64,000 nucleotides of DNA from Saprospiraceae bacterium (GTDB lineage Bacteria; Bacteroidota; Bacteroidia; Chitinophagales; Saprospiraceae), in NCBI GenBank assembly GCA_029262995.1, contig JAJCYH010000023.1, forward strand, positions 271,755 through 335,754, given 5' to 3'. Below are positions 35,842-44,935 of this stretch, piece after piece. The translations under genes and the position numbers were made by a program. The first letter of the stretch is position 1, and each line of letters begins with the position of its first letter. The notes under the pieces are model-generated. The model searched no databases. It had not been told where the DNA came from and saw nothing but the letters and a program-made list of their open reading frames with translations.

Positions 35842-36996
35842 ATGAAAATTAAGCATTTAATTACCCTTGGGCTAATTCTACTTTCTATTAAAAACCTTAA
35901 GGCTCAAGAATATGATCTGAGTGGTTTCGAAATCTCTATAGATCAAGACTATTTCGCTGACTTCCTTAGGGATAGTACTGAAATTGACGATAATCACACC
36001 ATTGCCTTAAGGTTAGGGTTTTATGGAGATTTAGCCAATCATGTGTATTTAGGATTGCCATATGTTCGACAACTGGCAGATGGGTTTTTAGTTGACAATC
36101 TGCTTTATAACTCAGGATTCAGAGAAGAAAGAGTCTCTCATAATTTCGTGTTTACCATAAATGGTTTTACCCCAGGACATATCTCAGACGAGACTCCAGA
36201 ATTTCAAACAGCGTTAAACGAGGGATATAATTTCAGAGAAGATAGACCATTTGCCTCCTTTACAGGGTTTAGAAGTACTAGAAGGCTTGAAGGCAATAAA
36301 TTGTTTGTTCATTCTGCTAAGCAGTTGGATATGTCCATTAATACCTCTATTACCTTTGGTTTTGCCAGCTTTGGGCTATCTCAGGCAATTGAAAACCTTT
36401 TTGGGGCAAATCGACCAGATGCCAATTTATGGGACGAAGACGAAAGCAAGCCCTATCCAACGGGACAGGTGAATTTTGCACCAATGCCTTTATTTATGTA
36501 TTCTGTATCCGTAGACGCTGTCGTATGGAGGCCTTTGAAAAAAGTGATTCTACAAGTAAGGCCTGAAGTAAATTTAGGGTACTATACCAATATTGGGATA
36601 GGCGTTGATTTTGGTAAAGTAATGAACGTCGAACGTACTATTGATAACTTATCTTATACAGACACTAATAATCCAGGTGTCTTGGTGGTTAATAACGAAA
36701 ACCTATCTTTTTCTTTAGTCGGTGGTGCTGCAGTACGCGCTGTTTTATATAATGCAAATTTAAGTGGATGGTTTGGCTGGAGAGATGATCATTACATCTC
36801 TGTCGCAGATACTAAGAAATTTATTTATGAAGCATATGCTGGTCTCAAACTACAGATGTTTAAAAAGATAGAATTAAACTTTTCAATTAACACACGAAGT
36901 TCAGAATTTAGTGGTACTGCTCAAAAGAAAAATCTCTGGGGCACCTTTGGGATGAAATACCTTTTAGCAGAAGAAGGAGAAGGATGTTACGATTAA
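35842..36996 (+). CDS. LpxR-like (DUF2219) outer-membrane protein
   Basis: Exported 384-residue barrel resembling lipid A 3'-O-deacylase LpxR. Seen: signal peptide (1-21, ending LKAQ), ISIDQDYFADF, DNHTIALRLGFY, DRPFASFTGFRSTRR (family DRPYAGxL), FGLSQAIENLFGANRP and TGQVNFAPM, then strands ending NTRSSEFSGTAQKKNLWGTFGMKYLL. Overall order and the SEFxxG near the C-terminus follow Salmonella LpxR. Asp and Thr of the active-site region appear kept, but the Asn before the Asp is Gln and the QNxxH His and following Glu are not seen, so deacylase activity is doubtful. Alternative: a structural barrel of the same fold. Convergent with the next gene. Confidence 0.75.
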   Translation: MKIKHLITLGLILLSIKNLKAQEYDLSGFEISIDQDYFADFLRDSTEIDDNHTIALRLGFYGDLANHVYLGLPYVRQLADGFLVDNLLYNSGFREERVSHNFVFTINGFTPGHISDETPEFQTALNEGYNFREDRPFASFTGFRSTRRLEGNKLFVHSAKQLDMSINTSITFGFASFGLSQAIENLFGANRPDANLWDEDESKPYPTGQVNFAPMPLFMYSVSVDAVVWRPLKKVILQVRPEVNLGYYTNIGIGVDFGKVMNVERTIDNLSYTDTNNPGVLVVNNENLSFSLVGGAAVRAVLYNANLSGWFGWRDDHYISVADTKKFIYEAYAGLKLQMFKKIELNFSINTRSSEFSGTAQKKNLWGTFGMKYLLAEEGEGCYD

Positions 36997-37025
36997 TTTC
37001 AGCTTAAATATCCAAATATTAATTA

Positions 37026-38780
37026 TCAAGGGTAAGGCTTAAATAATTCGACATTATCTATATCGAGATATTGCTTGATATATGCATTCCATTTAAGCAT
37101 AGCGTCCTTATTATTGCCTCTATCAACCTCTTGAAGAAAACTCGCTTTCAATTCTTCAAATTCTGTTGAAAATTTTTGATATATATTATTTATTAAAGCT
37201 TCATCTCCTCTTGCATCCATAACCCTTAGATGAAGTTTTCTCCTCATTATTTCACATAAATCAAAGTAGATATTAATAAAGCATTGTGTTATTTTATTGA
37301 TATCCAAATAATAAAAGCTTTCATAGGGATCAAAAATAGTAGCTGTCAAAACATCAGTTGTTCCTGCATATGAATTTACATCAAGGAATATTTTAACGGA
37401 TAGATTATAGTCGTAATTTTCAGATCCTTTTTCATAGAAAAACGAATCTCCTTGTGGCACCAAATCCATGAATAATACTCTATCTTGAGACCACTTGACA
37501 TATGGATGCTGGAAAATACCAACTTTTGTAAATGCGTTTTGTCTAAAAATATTTCTATTGGTAACAGTGGATTCGAAATTAAAAAATCTATTGTTTTTTT
37601 CCTTGCTATCGTAAAGGCTATATTCATCGTTAAATTTCCAAAAAAAACTATTGTAAGGAATAGCATTTAACTTTCTAAAATCACCGTTAGATAGAGTATT
37701 AAAATAAAAATAAGGAATGGCAAAATAATTATTGTAGTCATAGGCATACAAGACAGCATTCGTCTCAACATTATATTCAACTTCATTGGTGTGACCAAAT
37801 CTACTTAAATAGTTTACTTTATACAGAAAATCAATATGCTTAAAAGCAGCCGAATTATCAACGATATCAAAGGTCTTCGTAATACGCATATCCACGCTCT
37901 TTATTTTATCAGTAGGAAACAAAGGAATAAATGGATGTGTTTTACAGGAATTACAGAACTTTTCAATCTTCTCCACCAACGAATGTGTAATATTGATCCA
38001 TACTTTACCAGAAAACAAATCATTACCTGTCTTTTTAGGTGCAAAATCAATAACATAAATAGAATCACCCTTTGAATCAACATACTTTTTATTCAGAGCA
38101 AAAAAGAATGATTTTGATAATTTCCGCTTTTTTACATTGAATGGTTGATCAGGAAAATAATAGCTTCTTGACATTAGATGCATCATTGAAAAAGCCAATG
38201 AACTTTCAAGAGAAGTAAAAAACCTATCTTTATATGGCTTCAATGCTAACCTTCCTGTTTTCAAATCCATCCATTGGAGATCATAACCTTCTGACCCTAT
38301 ATTGTAATAGCCTTCAACCAGTTCAATCTGACTTGTATCATAAAATGTTTTAAGCGAATAATACGCCTTTGCAAACGCTTCATCCATTTGCTTTTTATCT
38401 CTGCACGACTTAATCAAATCAATATAATATTTATCATCATCTGGCGTTATCGTGATTTCATCCAATAGCGTCGGAGAATCCACCATGCCAATACTGTAAT
38501 TCCCTTTTCCATCTACAAGCTTTATTGAATAATCATTAAAACCGATGTAACTAATGACAATAGAATCAAGACCAGAATTTGTTTTTAATTCAAAGTAACC
38601 TTCATTATTACTAATAGTACCTATTCCCAATGTGTAATTATAAATATTGGCATAAACAATTGGTTGCTGAGATTCGATATTAAATATTCTTCCAGATATA
38701 AATGATCCAGTGCTTTGGCTGTTACCCACAATAGGTAGGATTCCAAATATCAATAACAATAAAATAGGTTTACAATTCAT
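37026..38780 (-). CDS. Exported protein with carboxypeptidase-regulatory-like domain
   Basis: A 584-residue envelope protein. Signal peptide (1-22, ending GNSQ); residues about 27-110 form a CarboxypepD_reg-like beta sandwich (GRIFNIESQQPIVYANIYN, GTISNNEGYFELKT, DSIVISYIGF), as found before TonB-dependent receptors but here followed by a different body. The remaining 470 residues are beta-rich with DKYYIDLIKSCRDK, VWINITHSLVEKIE and a charged helical end (EELKASFLQEVDRGNNKD). No plug or barrel of a receptor is seen. Similar stand-alone proteins occur in Bacteroidota with unknown role, probably periplasmic or outer-membrane associated. It lies 59 bp after the lipoprotein gene upstream. Confidence 0.78.
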   Translation of the reverse strand: MNCKPILLLLIFGILPIVGNSQSTGSFISGRIFNIESQQPIVYANIYNYTLGIGTISNNEGYFELKTNSGLDSIVISYIGFNDYSIKLVDGKGNYSIGMVDSPTLLDEITITPDDDKYYIDLIKSCRDKKQMDEAFAKAYYSLKTFYDTSQIELVEGYYNIGSEGYDLQWMDLKTGRLALKPYKDRFFTSLESSLAFSMMHLMSRSYYFPDQPFNVKKRKLSKSFFFALNKKYVDSKGDSIYVIDFAPKKTGNDLFSGKVWINITHSLVEKIEKFCNSCKTHPFIPLFPTDKIKSVDMRITKTFDIVDNSAAFKHIDFLYKVNYLSRFGHTNEVEYNVETNAVLYAYDYNNYFAIPYFYFNTLSNGDFRKLNAIPYNSFFWKFNDEYSLYDSKEKNNRFFNFESTVTNRNIFRQNAFTKVGIFQHPYVKWSQDRVLFMDLVPQGDSFFYEKGSENYDYNLSVKIFLDVNSYAGTTDVLTATIFDPYESFYYLDINKITQCFINIYFDLCEIMRRKLHLRVMDARGDEALINNIYQKFSTEFEELKASFLQEVDRGNNKDAMLKWNAYIKQYLDIDNVELFKPYP

Positions 38781-38839
38781 AATAAATTTTATTCACGAAG
38801 ATATAATCAAACAATCCATAATAAATTGTCTATTGAAAT

Positions 38840-39856
38840 TTATAATACCAGATCATAACCGTAAGTAGAATTAGAATTCAAATTAGCCTCTAAACTTCTT
38901 AATACGCCATCAGTTGTAGAATAAAAGATAATAATTACAATTTCATTATCGATTCTCTTATGAAATAAACTAATGTCCTCATATACCTGATTCTTAAGGC
39001 TATAACTCTCTACATGCATGCATTCTTTCCAATCAATGGAGTTATATTCAGAATTCTCAATATCGACTGGCTGAGATTCACAAGCATTTAAAGAAATAAT
39101 CAACGGATCCATCTCGGATGTAGTATTAGAAACTATACCAAACAAAGGTGAAGATACAGTTGTTCCAACAACTGGTTCAATTGAAATCGAATTGGAGTTA
39201 AATGTCCAAATACTTTCATGAACATTCTCATAAACTTGGTTTAAGTACTCTGGTACAACACTAAATTTTTCTCTAACCAAAAATTCATTTTCTAATATTT
39301 GTTGCTTTAATAAAATCACTAGGGAAACATTTTCATATGCCAATGGCTTTAAGAGGTTTAAAGTGTCTTCTTGAAAATGATAAGCGTAATGGCTTTCTTG
39401 TCTATAAGCTGGAAAGTCAAAGCTGATATGAGATTGCCTTACGAGAAGTTCATCATTATTATTGTAAATAAAGTTAGCAACAAATCTAATCTCATGAAAT
39501 GCATTTAGGACTTGTGGATTTAATCTTTCTGAGGATATATAAACTCCTTTTGTAGGATGCCTCAATCTGATGTAAACTTCAGTAATATTGGATACTGTAA
39601 AAATAGATTGACCCTCTAAACAAACTTGTACTTGAGTAACCCTGTCAACCTGGTCTTTGGCATCATCATATGTTTTATAAAGCTCTACATTAAGACCAAC
39701 AACACTTTCAAGTTCATCACATTGTATTGTTTTGCAATCGAAAACATTTACTTTTAACTTTGAGAAAAATCCAGATGGATCAGGCTCAGAAACGGTAGAT
39801 TCCTTTTGACATGAATATAAAATCAGAATTAAAGAAAAATAAAGGAACCACTTCAT
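38840..39856 (-). CDS. Hypothetical lipoprotein
   Basis: Unrecognised 338-residue lipoprotein. MKWFLYFSLILILYSCQKEST gives a clear lipobox (ILYSC, Cys 16). A first domain has a Cys pair (VFDCKTIQCDELE) and beta-rich segments (GLNVELYKTYDDAKDQV), perhaps a small carboxypeptidase-like or transthyretin-type sandwich, followed by a region of alternating strands without known motifs. Probably faces the periplasm or surface. Same strand as the exported protein downstream; the gap of 59 bp allows co-transcription. Confidence 0.72.
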   Translation of the reverse strand: MKWFLYFSLILILYSCQKESTVSEPDPSGFFSKLKVNVFDCKTIQCDELESVVGLNVELYKTYDDAKDQVDRVTQVQVCLEGQSIFTVSNITEVYIRLRHPTKGVYISSERLNPQVLNAFHEIRFVANFIYNNNDELLVRQSHISFDFPAYRQESHYAYHFQEDTLNLLKPLAYENVSLVILLKQQILENEFLVREKFSVVPEYLNQVYENVHESIWTFNSNSISIEPVVGTTVSSPLFGIVSNTTSEMDPLIISLNACESQPVDIENSEYNSIDWKECMHVESYSLKNQVYEDISLFHKRIDNEIVIIIFYSTTDGVLRSLEANLNSNSTYGYDLVL

Positions 39857-39913
39857 AGTGCAAAATTATAGTCAATAATTACTAAAATTAATAATTATCA
39901 TAAGTCTTAATGT

Positions 39914-40852
39914 CTAAAGAAATTTATATTCTGCTTTACGCAAACGATCCATAACCGCAATTCCTACACCTTCCTCTGGTAATTTTTCGACAAGGATATA
40001 ATCTATATCGGCGTCTTCCATTTCATGAATAGTGGCAAATAAATTTACCGCAGCTTCCTTAAGGTTTCCTGATTTACTCAAATAACTTATTCTGCCGTAC
40101 TTTATTCCTGGATCCCTAGAAAATGCAATGTACCCAACTCTGTCAATATCCAGTTGTCTGCTACCATCATCCAAGTAAAGCGGTTTTGAAGGGCTATAGT
40201 GTGATTTTATCATTCCAGGTGCTAGAATATTTTCTTTGCTATCTTCTCTTGATAATGGTAGAACCTTAAGCAATTCCTCCTTTGTTATAAAACCACTCCG
40301 AAGAATTTCAAAACCATCTTCATGAAGAGTAATTATCGTAGATTCGATCCCTACTGAAGTCCTTCCCCCATCAAGCACACACTCAACATTTGACAATTGT
40401 TTAAGCACATGTCTTACTTCTGTAGGGCTTACCCTTCCAAATTTGTTTGCGCTTGGTGCCGCAATTGGACATCCAGATTCCCGTATTAAGGACAAAGCAA
40501 CCGGGTGATTTGGTATACGGATTCCAACAGTATCCATTCCTGCTGTTACAATATCTGGAACTAATACGCTTTTAGGCAAAATTACGGTCAATGGACCAGG
40601 CCAGAAATGATCAGCAATCAAACTAACTTTATCATGATAGGCTATTGTTAATTTTAATATCATATCCATATCCGAAACATGCACAATCAATGGATCGAAA
40701 GAAGGTCGTTCCTTTATAGAAAATATTTTTGCAACAGCCATAGCATCCAAGGCATTGGCCCCTAAACCATATACAGTCTCGGTCGGAAAGGCAACCAACT
40801 TTCCTGCTCTGATGCATTCAGCTGCAAACTTTATTTGGTCATTACTGGACAT
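39914..40852 (-). CDS. L-threonylcarbamoyladenylate synthase (TsaC/Sua5 type)
   Basis: Makes threonylcarbamoyl-AMP from threonine, bicarbonate and ATP, the first step of t6A tRNA modification. Seen in 312 residues: KLVAFPTETVYGLGANA (YrdC signature), KIFSIKERPSFDPLIVHV, the KR-type substrate loop, FWPGPLTVIL, VGIRIPNHPVAL, IAAPSANKFGRVSPT and ESTIITL, then a C-terminal Sua5 domain (about 205-312) entered through APGMIKSHYSPSKPL. The extra domain makes this the Sua5 rather than the short TsaC form. Starts MSSNDQIKF; stands alone. Confidence 0.93.
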   Translation of the reverse strand: MSSNDQIKFAAECIRAGKLVAFPTETVYGLGANALDAMAVAKIFSIKERPSFDPLIVHVSDMDMILKLTIAYHDKVSLIADHFWPGPLTVILPKSVLVPDIVTAGMDTVGIRIPNHPVALSLIRESGCPIAAPSANKFGRVSPTEVRHVLKQLSNVECVLDGGRTSVGIESTIITLHEDGFEILRSGFITKEELLKVLPLSREDSKENILAPGMIKSHYSPSKPLYLDDGSRQLDIDRVGYIAFSRDPGIKYGRISYLSKSGNLKEAAVNLFATIHEMEDADIDYILVEKLPEEGVGIAVMDRLRKAEYKFL

Positions 40853-41014
40853 TCACTATAATCTTCAAACTGAGTGCAAATTTAATCTGTCTTGACATAA
40901 TATGCACATTTATGGTTCCTTCCTTCTAGGCATTACCAAAAAATAGATATCTTAATAGTATTAACCATTGAAAAATCAGCAATAGCTAAAATAATAATAT
41001 CACTTTAGTATCTT

Positions 41015-42766
41015 ATGTTAGTGCGCTATATATTCCTTTTCTTCTTTTTAATACAGTATTTCCTGTCTCATAGTCAGGAAGATTTTAGGCATTTAGACTT
41101 TATGGGAGCAGGTCATACGATTAAAATGTCAGTAAAAGCCAGTTCCACTGAGTTCACATCAGCTGAGGCAACTATCGATGGATTTCCAATAAGTAATGAT
41201 GAGCAACTTAAACAAGCCTCAAGGTTCTTAGCACATTGTACATTTGGCGCTGACTATTCAACAATACAAATGGCTGCCTCCATGGGTTATGAGGCGTGGC
41301 TTCAAGAACAGTTTGATCTTCCCGATATATCATTTCATCAAGAAGAAATCAATCAGACCAGAAACAAATATGGATTTGGATACAGACTATTTGGATCTAC
41401 TTGGATGACCAATACTTTAACAACGCCTGATTTACTCAGACAAAGAATGACATTTAATTTAAGCCAAATCATGGTATTAAGTGGAAATACAATGATGGTT
41501 TTTCAAAGAACAGACCTACATCCACTTGCAGCTTATTATGATTTCCTTCAACAAAACAGTTTTAGCAATTATCGAAATCTGTTAAAGGATATTGCTTTAT
41601 CACCCCAAATGGGACATTTTCTATCCCATTACAACAATCCAAAGGAAGATACGCTTCTCAATATACATCCAGATGAAAATTTTGCTAGAGAAATAATGCA
41701 ACTTTTCAGTATTGGATTATGGGAATTAAATCAGGATGGTAGTCGTAAAATAGATGTAATGGGTAATTACATTTCTAGTTATACCAATGAAAACATCAAA
41801 GAGTTTGCACAGGTATTTACTGGACTTGGAATCAATATAGATGTGCCGTTTGGTGGTATATTTTTTGGCAATTGGACTGAAGCCATGGGGATGCATAACG
41901 AATTCCATGATACGAGTTCGAAAGTACTTCTTAATAATACAGTACTGCCTGCAAACCAAGATGGGATGAATGACATTGAACAGACGATCGATCATCTGTC
42001 AATGCATCCCAATACAGGACCATTTATTTGTTCTTCACTAATAAAAAAGTTTACCACTTCCAATCCAAGCCCACAGTATGTAAAAGACATAGTTGCTGTT
42101 TTTAACCCATTCGAAGAAGATAATTTTGAAAATGTCATTAAAGCAATACTTCTACATCCTGAAGCCAGAAAATGTGAGGCAACACCAGAATATACATTTG
42201 GAAAATTAAGAGAGCCATTGCTTAGGTTAATGAATCTATTAAGAGCATTCCCTCTATCAACAAACACTTTTGGGGATTACTGGAATTTTTTAAGATGCCC
42301 AATATTTACTATCGGACAAGCACCACTCCAAGCACCTAGTGTCTTTAATTTCTTTACGACAGAATATAAACCCCAAGGCATCATCGGGCAAAGCGATCTC
42401 GTCGCTCCAGAATTCCAGATTCTTTCAGCTCCCAATACCATAGGGTTAATCAATGATATAAACACAAGGTCCGTTGACAGAATTTATATGGATGATGGAT
42501 GCGGAATTTTCGGCATGTTTGAGCCTACTTTCTATCAAGAAGATATCAGCTTATACAAAATGGATTATTCTAGTCTCTATTTGTTTGAAAATAACGAAGA
42601 CGCTTTGGTCAATCACTTAAATATTTTATTAGCCAATGGACTATTGACCCCATTTACAATAGAAACTATAACAAATGCAATAAAGGGTCTAGAGTCCTTC
42701 GATGACCAAATAAAACTAGCCATCTATGCTATTTTAATTTCACCTGATTATGCCATTTTAAAATAG
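41015..42766 (+). CDS. DUF1800 family protein
   Basis: Exported 583-residue DUF1800 protein. Signal peptide (1-20, LFFFLIQYFLSHS). Seen: ASRFLAHCTFGADYSTIQ, GYEAWLQEQF, LRQRMTFNLSQIMVLSG, LLKDIALSPQMGHFLSHYNN, the near-invariant PDENFAREIMQLFSIGLWELN and VFTGLGI, and a C-terminal block with LREPLLRLMNLLRAF and TIGQAPLQAPSVFNFFTTEY. Biochemical role unknown; the family almost always accompanies DUF1501 proteins, as here 11 bp downstream. First gene of a three-gene operon ending with a T9SS-sorted protein. Confidence 0.92.
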   Translation: MLVRYIFLFFFLIQYFLSHSQEDFRHLDFMGAGHTIKMSVKASSTEFTSAEATIDGFPISNDEQLKQASRFLAHCTFGADYSTIQMAASMGYEAWLQEQFDLPDISFHQEEINQTRNKYGFGYRLFGSTWMTNTLTTPDLLRQRMTFNLSQIMVLSGNTMMVFQRTDLHPLAAYYDFLQQNSFSNYRNLLKDIALSPQMGHFLSHYNNPKEDTLLNIHPDENFAREIMQLFSIGLWELNQDGSRKIDVMGNYISSYTNENIKEFAQVFTGLGINIDVPFGGIFFGNWTEAMGMHNEFHDTSSKVLLNNTVLPANQDGMNDIEQTIDHLSMHPNTGPFICSSLIKKFTTSNPSPQYVKDIVAVFNPFEEDNFENVIKAILLHPEARKCEATPEYTFGKLREPLLRLMNLLRAFPLSTNTFGDYWNFLRCPIFTIGQAPLQAPSVFNFFTTEYKPQGIIGQSDLVAPEFQILSAPNTIGLINDINTRSVDRIYMDDGCGIFGMFEPTFYQEDISLYKMDYSSLYLFENNEDALVNHLNILLANGLLTPFTIETITNAIKGLESFDDQIKLAIYAILISPDYAILK

Positions 42767-42777
42767 AAGACAAAACA

Positions 42778-44187
42778 ATGCGTAATTATAAAAAACTACA
42801 TAGAAGAGAATTTATTAAGACGGCAAGTTGTGGTGCAATTGGTTCTTTAAGCTTTTATTCAACTCTTCTTAACCTTCAAGGCATGAGTAATTATTCAATT
42901 CTCAACGCCAATCCATATTCAAATAATGATGATTATAAAGCTCTTGTATGCATTATGCTAAGGGGAGGCAATGATGGTTTTAACATGCTGGTACCTCACG
43001 ATAATGCAAGTTATTTAGAATACCAAAACTCAAGGTCAGTACTTTCGATTCCGAGAGAGGATCTTATCATGGTAAATCCTACAAATTCGAATGGTAGTTC
43101 CTATGGCTTCCATCCCTCTATGCCTGAAATCTCCCAGCTATTTGAAGACGGCAAACTAGCCGTGATCAGCAATATTGGCACTTTGGTGCAACCTACCTCC
43201 AAATCAGATTTTATTAATGGTGCACAACTACCCACTGGCCTATTCTCGCATTCGGATCAAGCCCATCATTGGCAAACTTCCGTTCCCCAAACCAGTTCTC
43301 CAACGGGTTGGGCGGGTCGACTCGCTGATATTGTACAGTCGGCTAATCTAAATCAAGAAATATCTATGAATATTTCTCTTTCTGGCAAAAACGTTTTTCA
43401 GTTGGGAAACATGACTTCAGAGTATGGTATATTACCAATAGGTGATGGTAGCGTAGGAATTACAGGATTTGGAGGAAACTCTACATTCGATCAACTAAGG
43501 ACGTCAATTGTCAACAGTTTAATGGAGCATCAATATCAGGACATATTCAAACAGAGTTATGCTGATATTGTTAAAGCAAGTCAAAATGCGCACGAACTCT
43601 TTAGTGAAGCAGTAGCATTCTCTAATCTTACTACCGAATTTTCTGAATCTACTTTTTCCCAAAGTCTAAAGATGGTTGCCCGAACAATTCAAGTGAGGGA
43701 ACAACTTGGTGTTAAAAGACAAACATTCTTCATTCAAATGGATGGATGGGATCACCACGACGACTTGTTATATCTCCAAGAAGGTATGCTTGAAGAATTT
43801 AGTAAAGCATTAGCTGAATTTCAGGCAGCTCTACTTGAGTTAGACGTTGAAAATCAAGTCACAAGTTTTACAATTTCAGATTTTGGAAGAACGCTTACTT
43901 CTAATGGTGATGGCAGTGACCATGCTTGGGGATCTAATGTTATTGTGATGGGAGGGCAGGTAAATGGTAAAAATATTTATGGAGAATATCCACAGTTGGC
44001 ACTTAACAGTGACCAAATGCTAGAAGGAGGCATATTGTTGCCCCAGCTTTCAACAGATGAATATTTCTCAGAGTTAGCACTATGGTATGGTGTTGCTCCA
44101 AGTGAATTGCTTTCGATCTTTCCGAACCTCGGCAATTTTTATGATGTATTTTCAGGCAACATGCCAATAGGTTTTATGAAAAGCTAA
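42778..44187 (+). CDS. DUF1501 family protein with Tat-type signal
   Basis: A 469-residue exported protein related to the alkaline-phosphatase-like sulfatase fold. The N-terminus RREFIKTASCGAIGSLSF has the twin-arginine pattern R-R-x-F-x-K. Seen: ALVCIMLRGGNDGFNMLVPHD, GFHPSMPEISQLFEDGKLAVI, FSHSDQAHHWQTS, DGWDHHDDLL, FTISDFGRTL, SDHAWGSNVIVMGG. Conserved Asp, His and Asn could bind metal; no activity is known for the family. Eleven bases after the DUF1800 gene and 8 before the T9SS protein gene; Tat export of a folded protein alongside an unfolded DUF1800 partner is notable. Confidence 0.92.
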   Translation: MRNYKKLHRREFIKTASCGAIGSLSFYSTLLNLQGMSNYSILNANPYSNNDDYKALVCIMLRGGNDGFNMLVPHDNASYLEYQNSRSVLSIPREDLIMVNPTNSNGSSYGFHPSMPEISQLFEDGKLAVISNIGTLVQPTSKSDFINGAQLPTGLFSHSDQAHHWQTSVPQTSSPTGWAGRLADIVQSANLNQEISMNISLSGKNVFQLGNMTSEYGILPIGDGSVGITGFGGNSTFDQLRTSIVNSLMEHQYQDIFKQSYADIVKASQNAHELFSEAVAFSNLTTEFSESTFSQSLKMVARTIQVREQLGVKRQTFFIQMDGWDHHDDLLYLQEGMLEEFSKALAEFQAALLELDVENQVTSFTISDFGRTLTSNGDGSDHAWGSNVIVMGGQVNGKNIYGEYPQLALNSDQMLEGGILLPQLSTDEYFSELALWYGVAPSELLSIFPNLGNFYDVFSGNMPIGFMKS

Positions 44188-44195
44188 TCTAAAAT

Positions 44196-44921
44196 ATGCC
44201 AAAAATTAAATACATTATAATATTTACACTTTCGGTTAATATCTTGTTTTCTCAAGATTGCTTTGCCCCAGATGAGAAAATTTGGCAAAATCCCTGGCAA
44301 TCATGTCAGCAATCCTCAAATCCAAATTCAGATTACGGACAATCACATTGGATTATGTATAATCTAGGTGAGATCAGATTGCTTTCCAAATCCTGGATAT
44401 GGAATTGTAATGACCCCAAAAAGCTTAGCCAAGGCTTTGCTGATATTAAAGTGGATTATTCCAGTGATGGAGTCAACTGGACTTATTGGGATGATTTTTA
44501 TTGCCCCAAAGCAAATGGAGATCTTGTTTATCCTGGATTTTCTGGGCCTGACCTTCAAGGCATCAAAGCCCAATTTATTCTTTTAAGCGTTATCAGTACA
44601 CATGGAGATGGTGATTGTGCCAGTTTATCTGATATCAAATTTAACCTCCTACCTGGTTATGAAGAAGGTGTAACCAGTTCTACTCTTCAAATTACAAATG
44701 AAGACAAATCCTTCCACGTCTACCCTAACCCATGCCATGATATCATCTACATATCTGGAGATTTGAGTCGTGCCGTTGAATTTAACATCTATAATGTTAT
44801 AGGTAGATTACAAGCAAAGGGTTCATTGCTGAAAATAAATTCGATTAACATTGAAAATCTACAAAGCGGAACCTATTTTATTCATTTAGGTCAAGAAGTT
44901 CATCGAATATTCAAGATATAA
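44196..44921 (+). CDS. Secreted discoidin-like protein with T9SS type A signal
   Basis: A 241-residue protein: signal peptide (1-20, ending ILFSQ), a compact beta domain about 22-155 resembling F5/8 type C or discoidin folds (SHWIMYNLGEIRLLSKSWIW, VDYSSDGVNWTYWDDF, GIKAQFILLSVIS), and a T9SS type A C-terminus about 165-241 (FHVYPNPCHDIIYISG, NIYNVIGRLQAKG, LQSGTYFIHLGQEVHRIFKI). The YPNP start and the final Lys-containing strand are diagnostic. Likely carbohydrate-binding surface protein exported with the DUF1800/DUF1501 pair, eight bases upstream. Confidence 0.85.
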   Translation: MPKIKYIIIFTLSVNILFSQDCFAPDEKIWQNPWQSCQQSSNPNSDYGQSHWIMYNLGEIRLLSKSWIWNCNDPKKLSQGFADIKVDYSSDGVNWTYWDDFYCPKANGDLVYPGFSGPDLQGIKAQFILLSVISTHGDGDCASLSDIKFNLLPGYEEGVTSSTLQITNEDKSFHVYPNPCHDIIYISGDLSRAVEFNIYNVIGRLQAKGSLLKINSINIENLQSGTYFIHLGQEVHRIFKI

Positions 44922-44923
44922 GC

Positions 44924-44935
44924 TTGATCGATCAA
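44924..44935. repeat. 12-bp perfect palindrome between convergent genes
   Basis: TTGATCGATCAA spans the 10-bp gap between two convergent stop codons. Too short to be a terminator by itself; may be an incidental or protein-binding site. Confidence 0.5.

Noticed and set aside
44924..44935. Palindrome TTGATCGATCAA as a bidirectional terminator
   Set aside because: The stem would have no loop and no T-run; too short to terminate.
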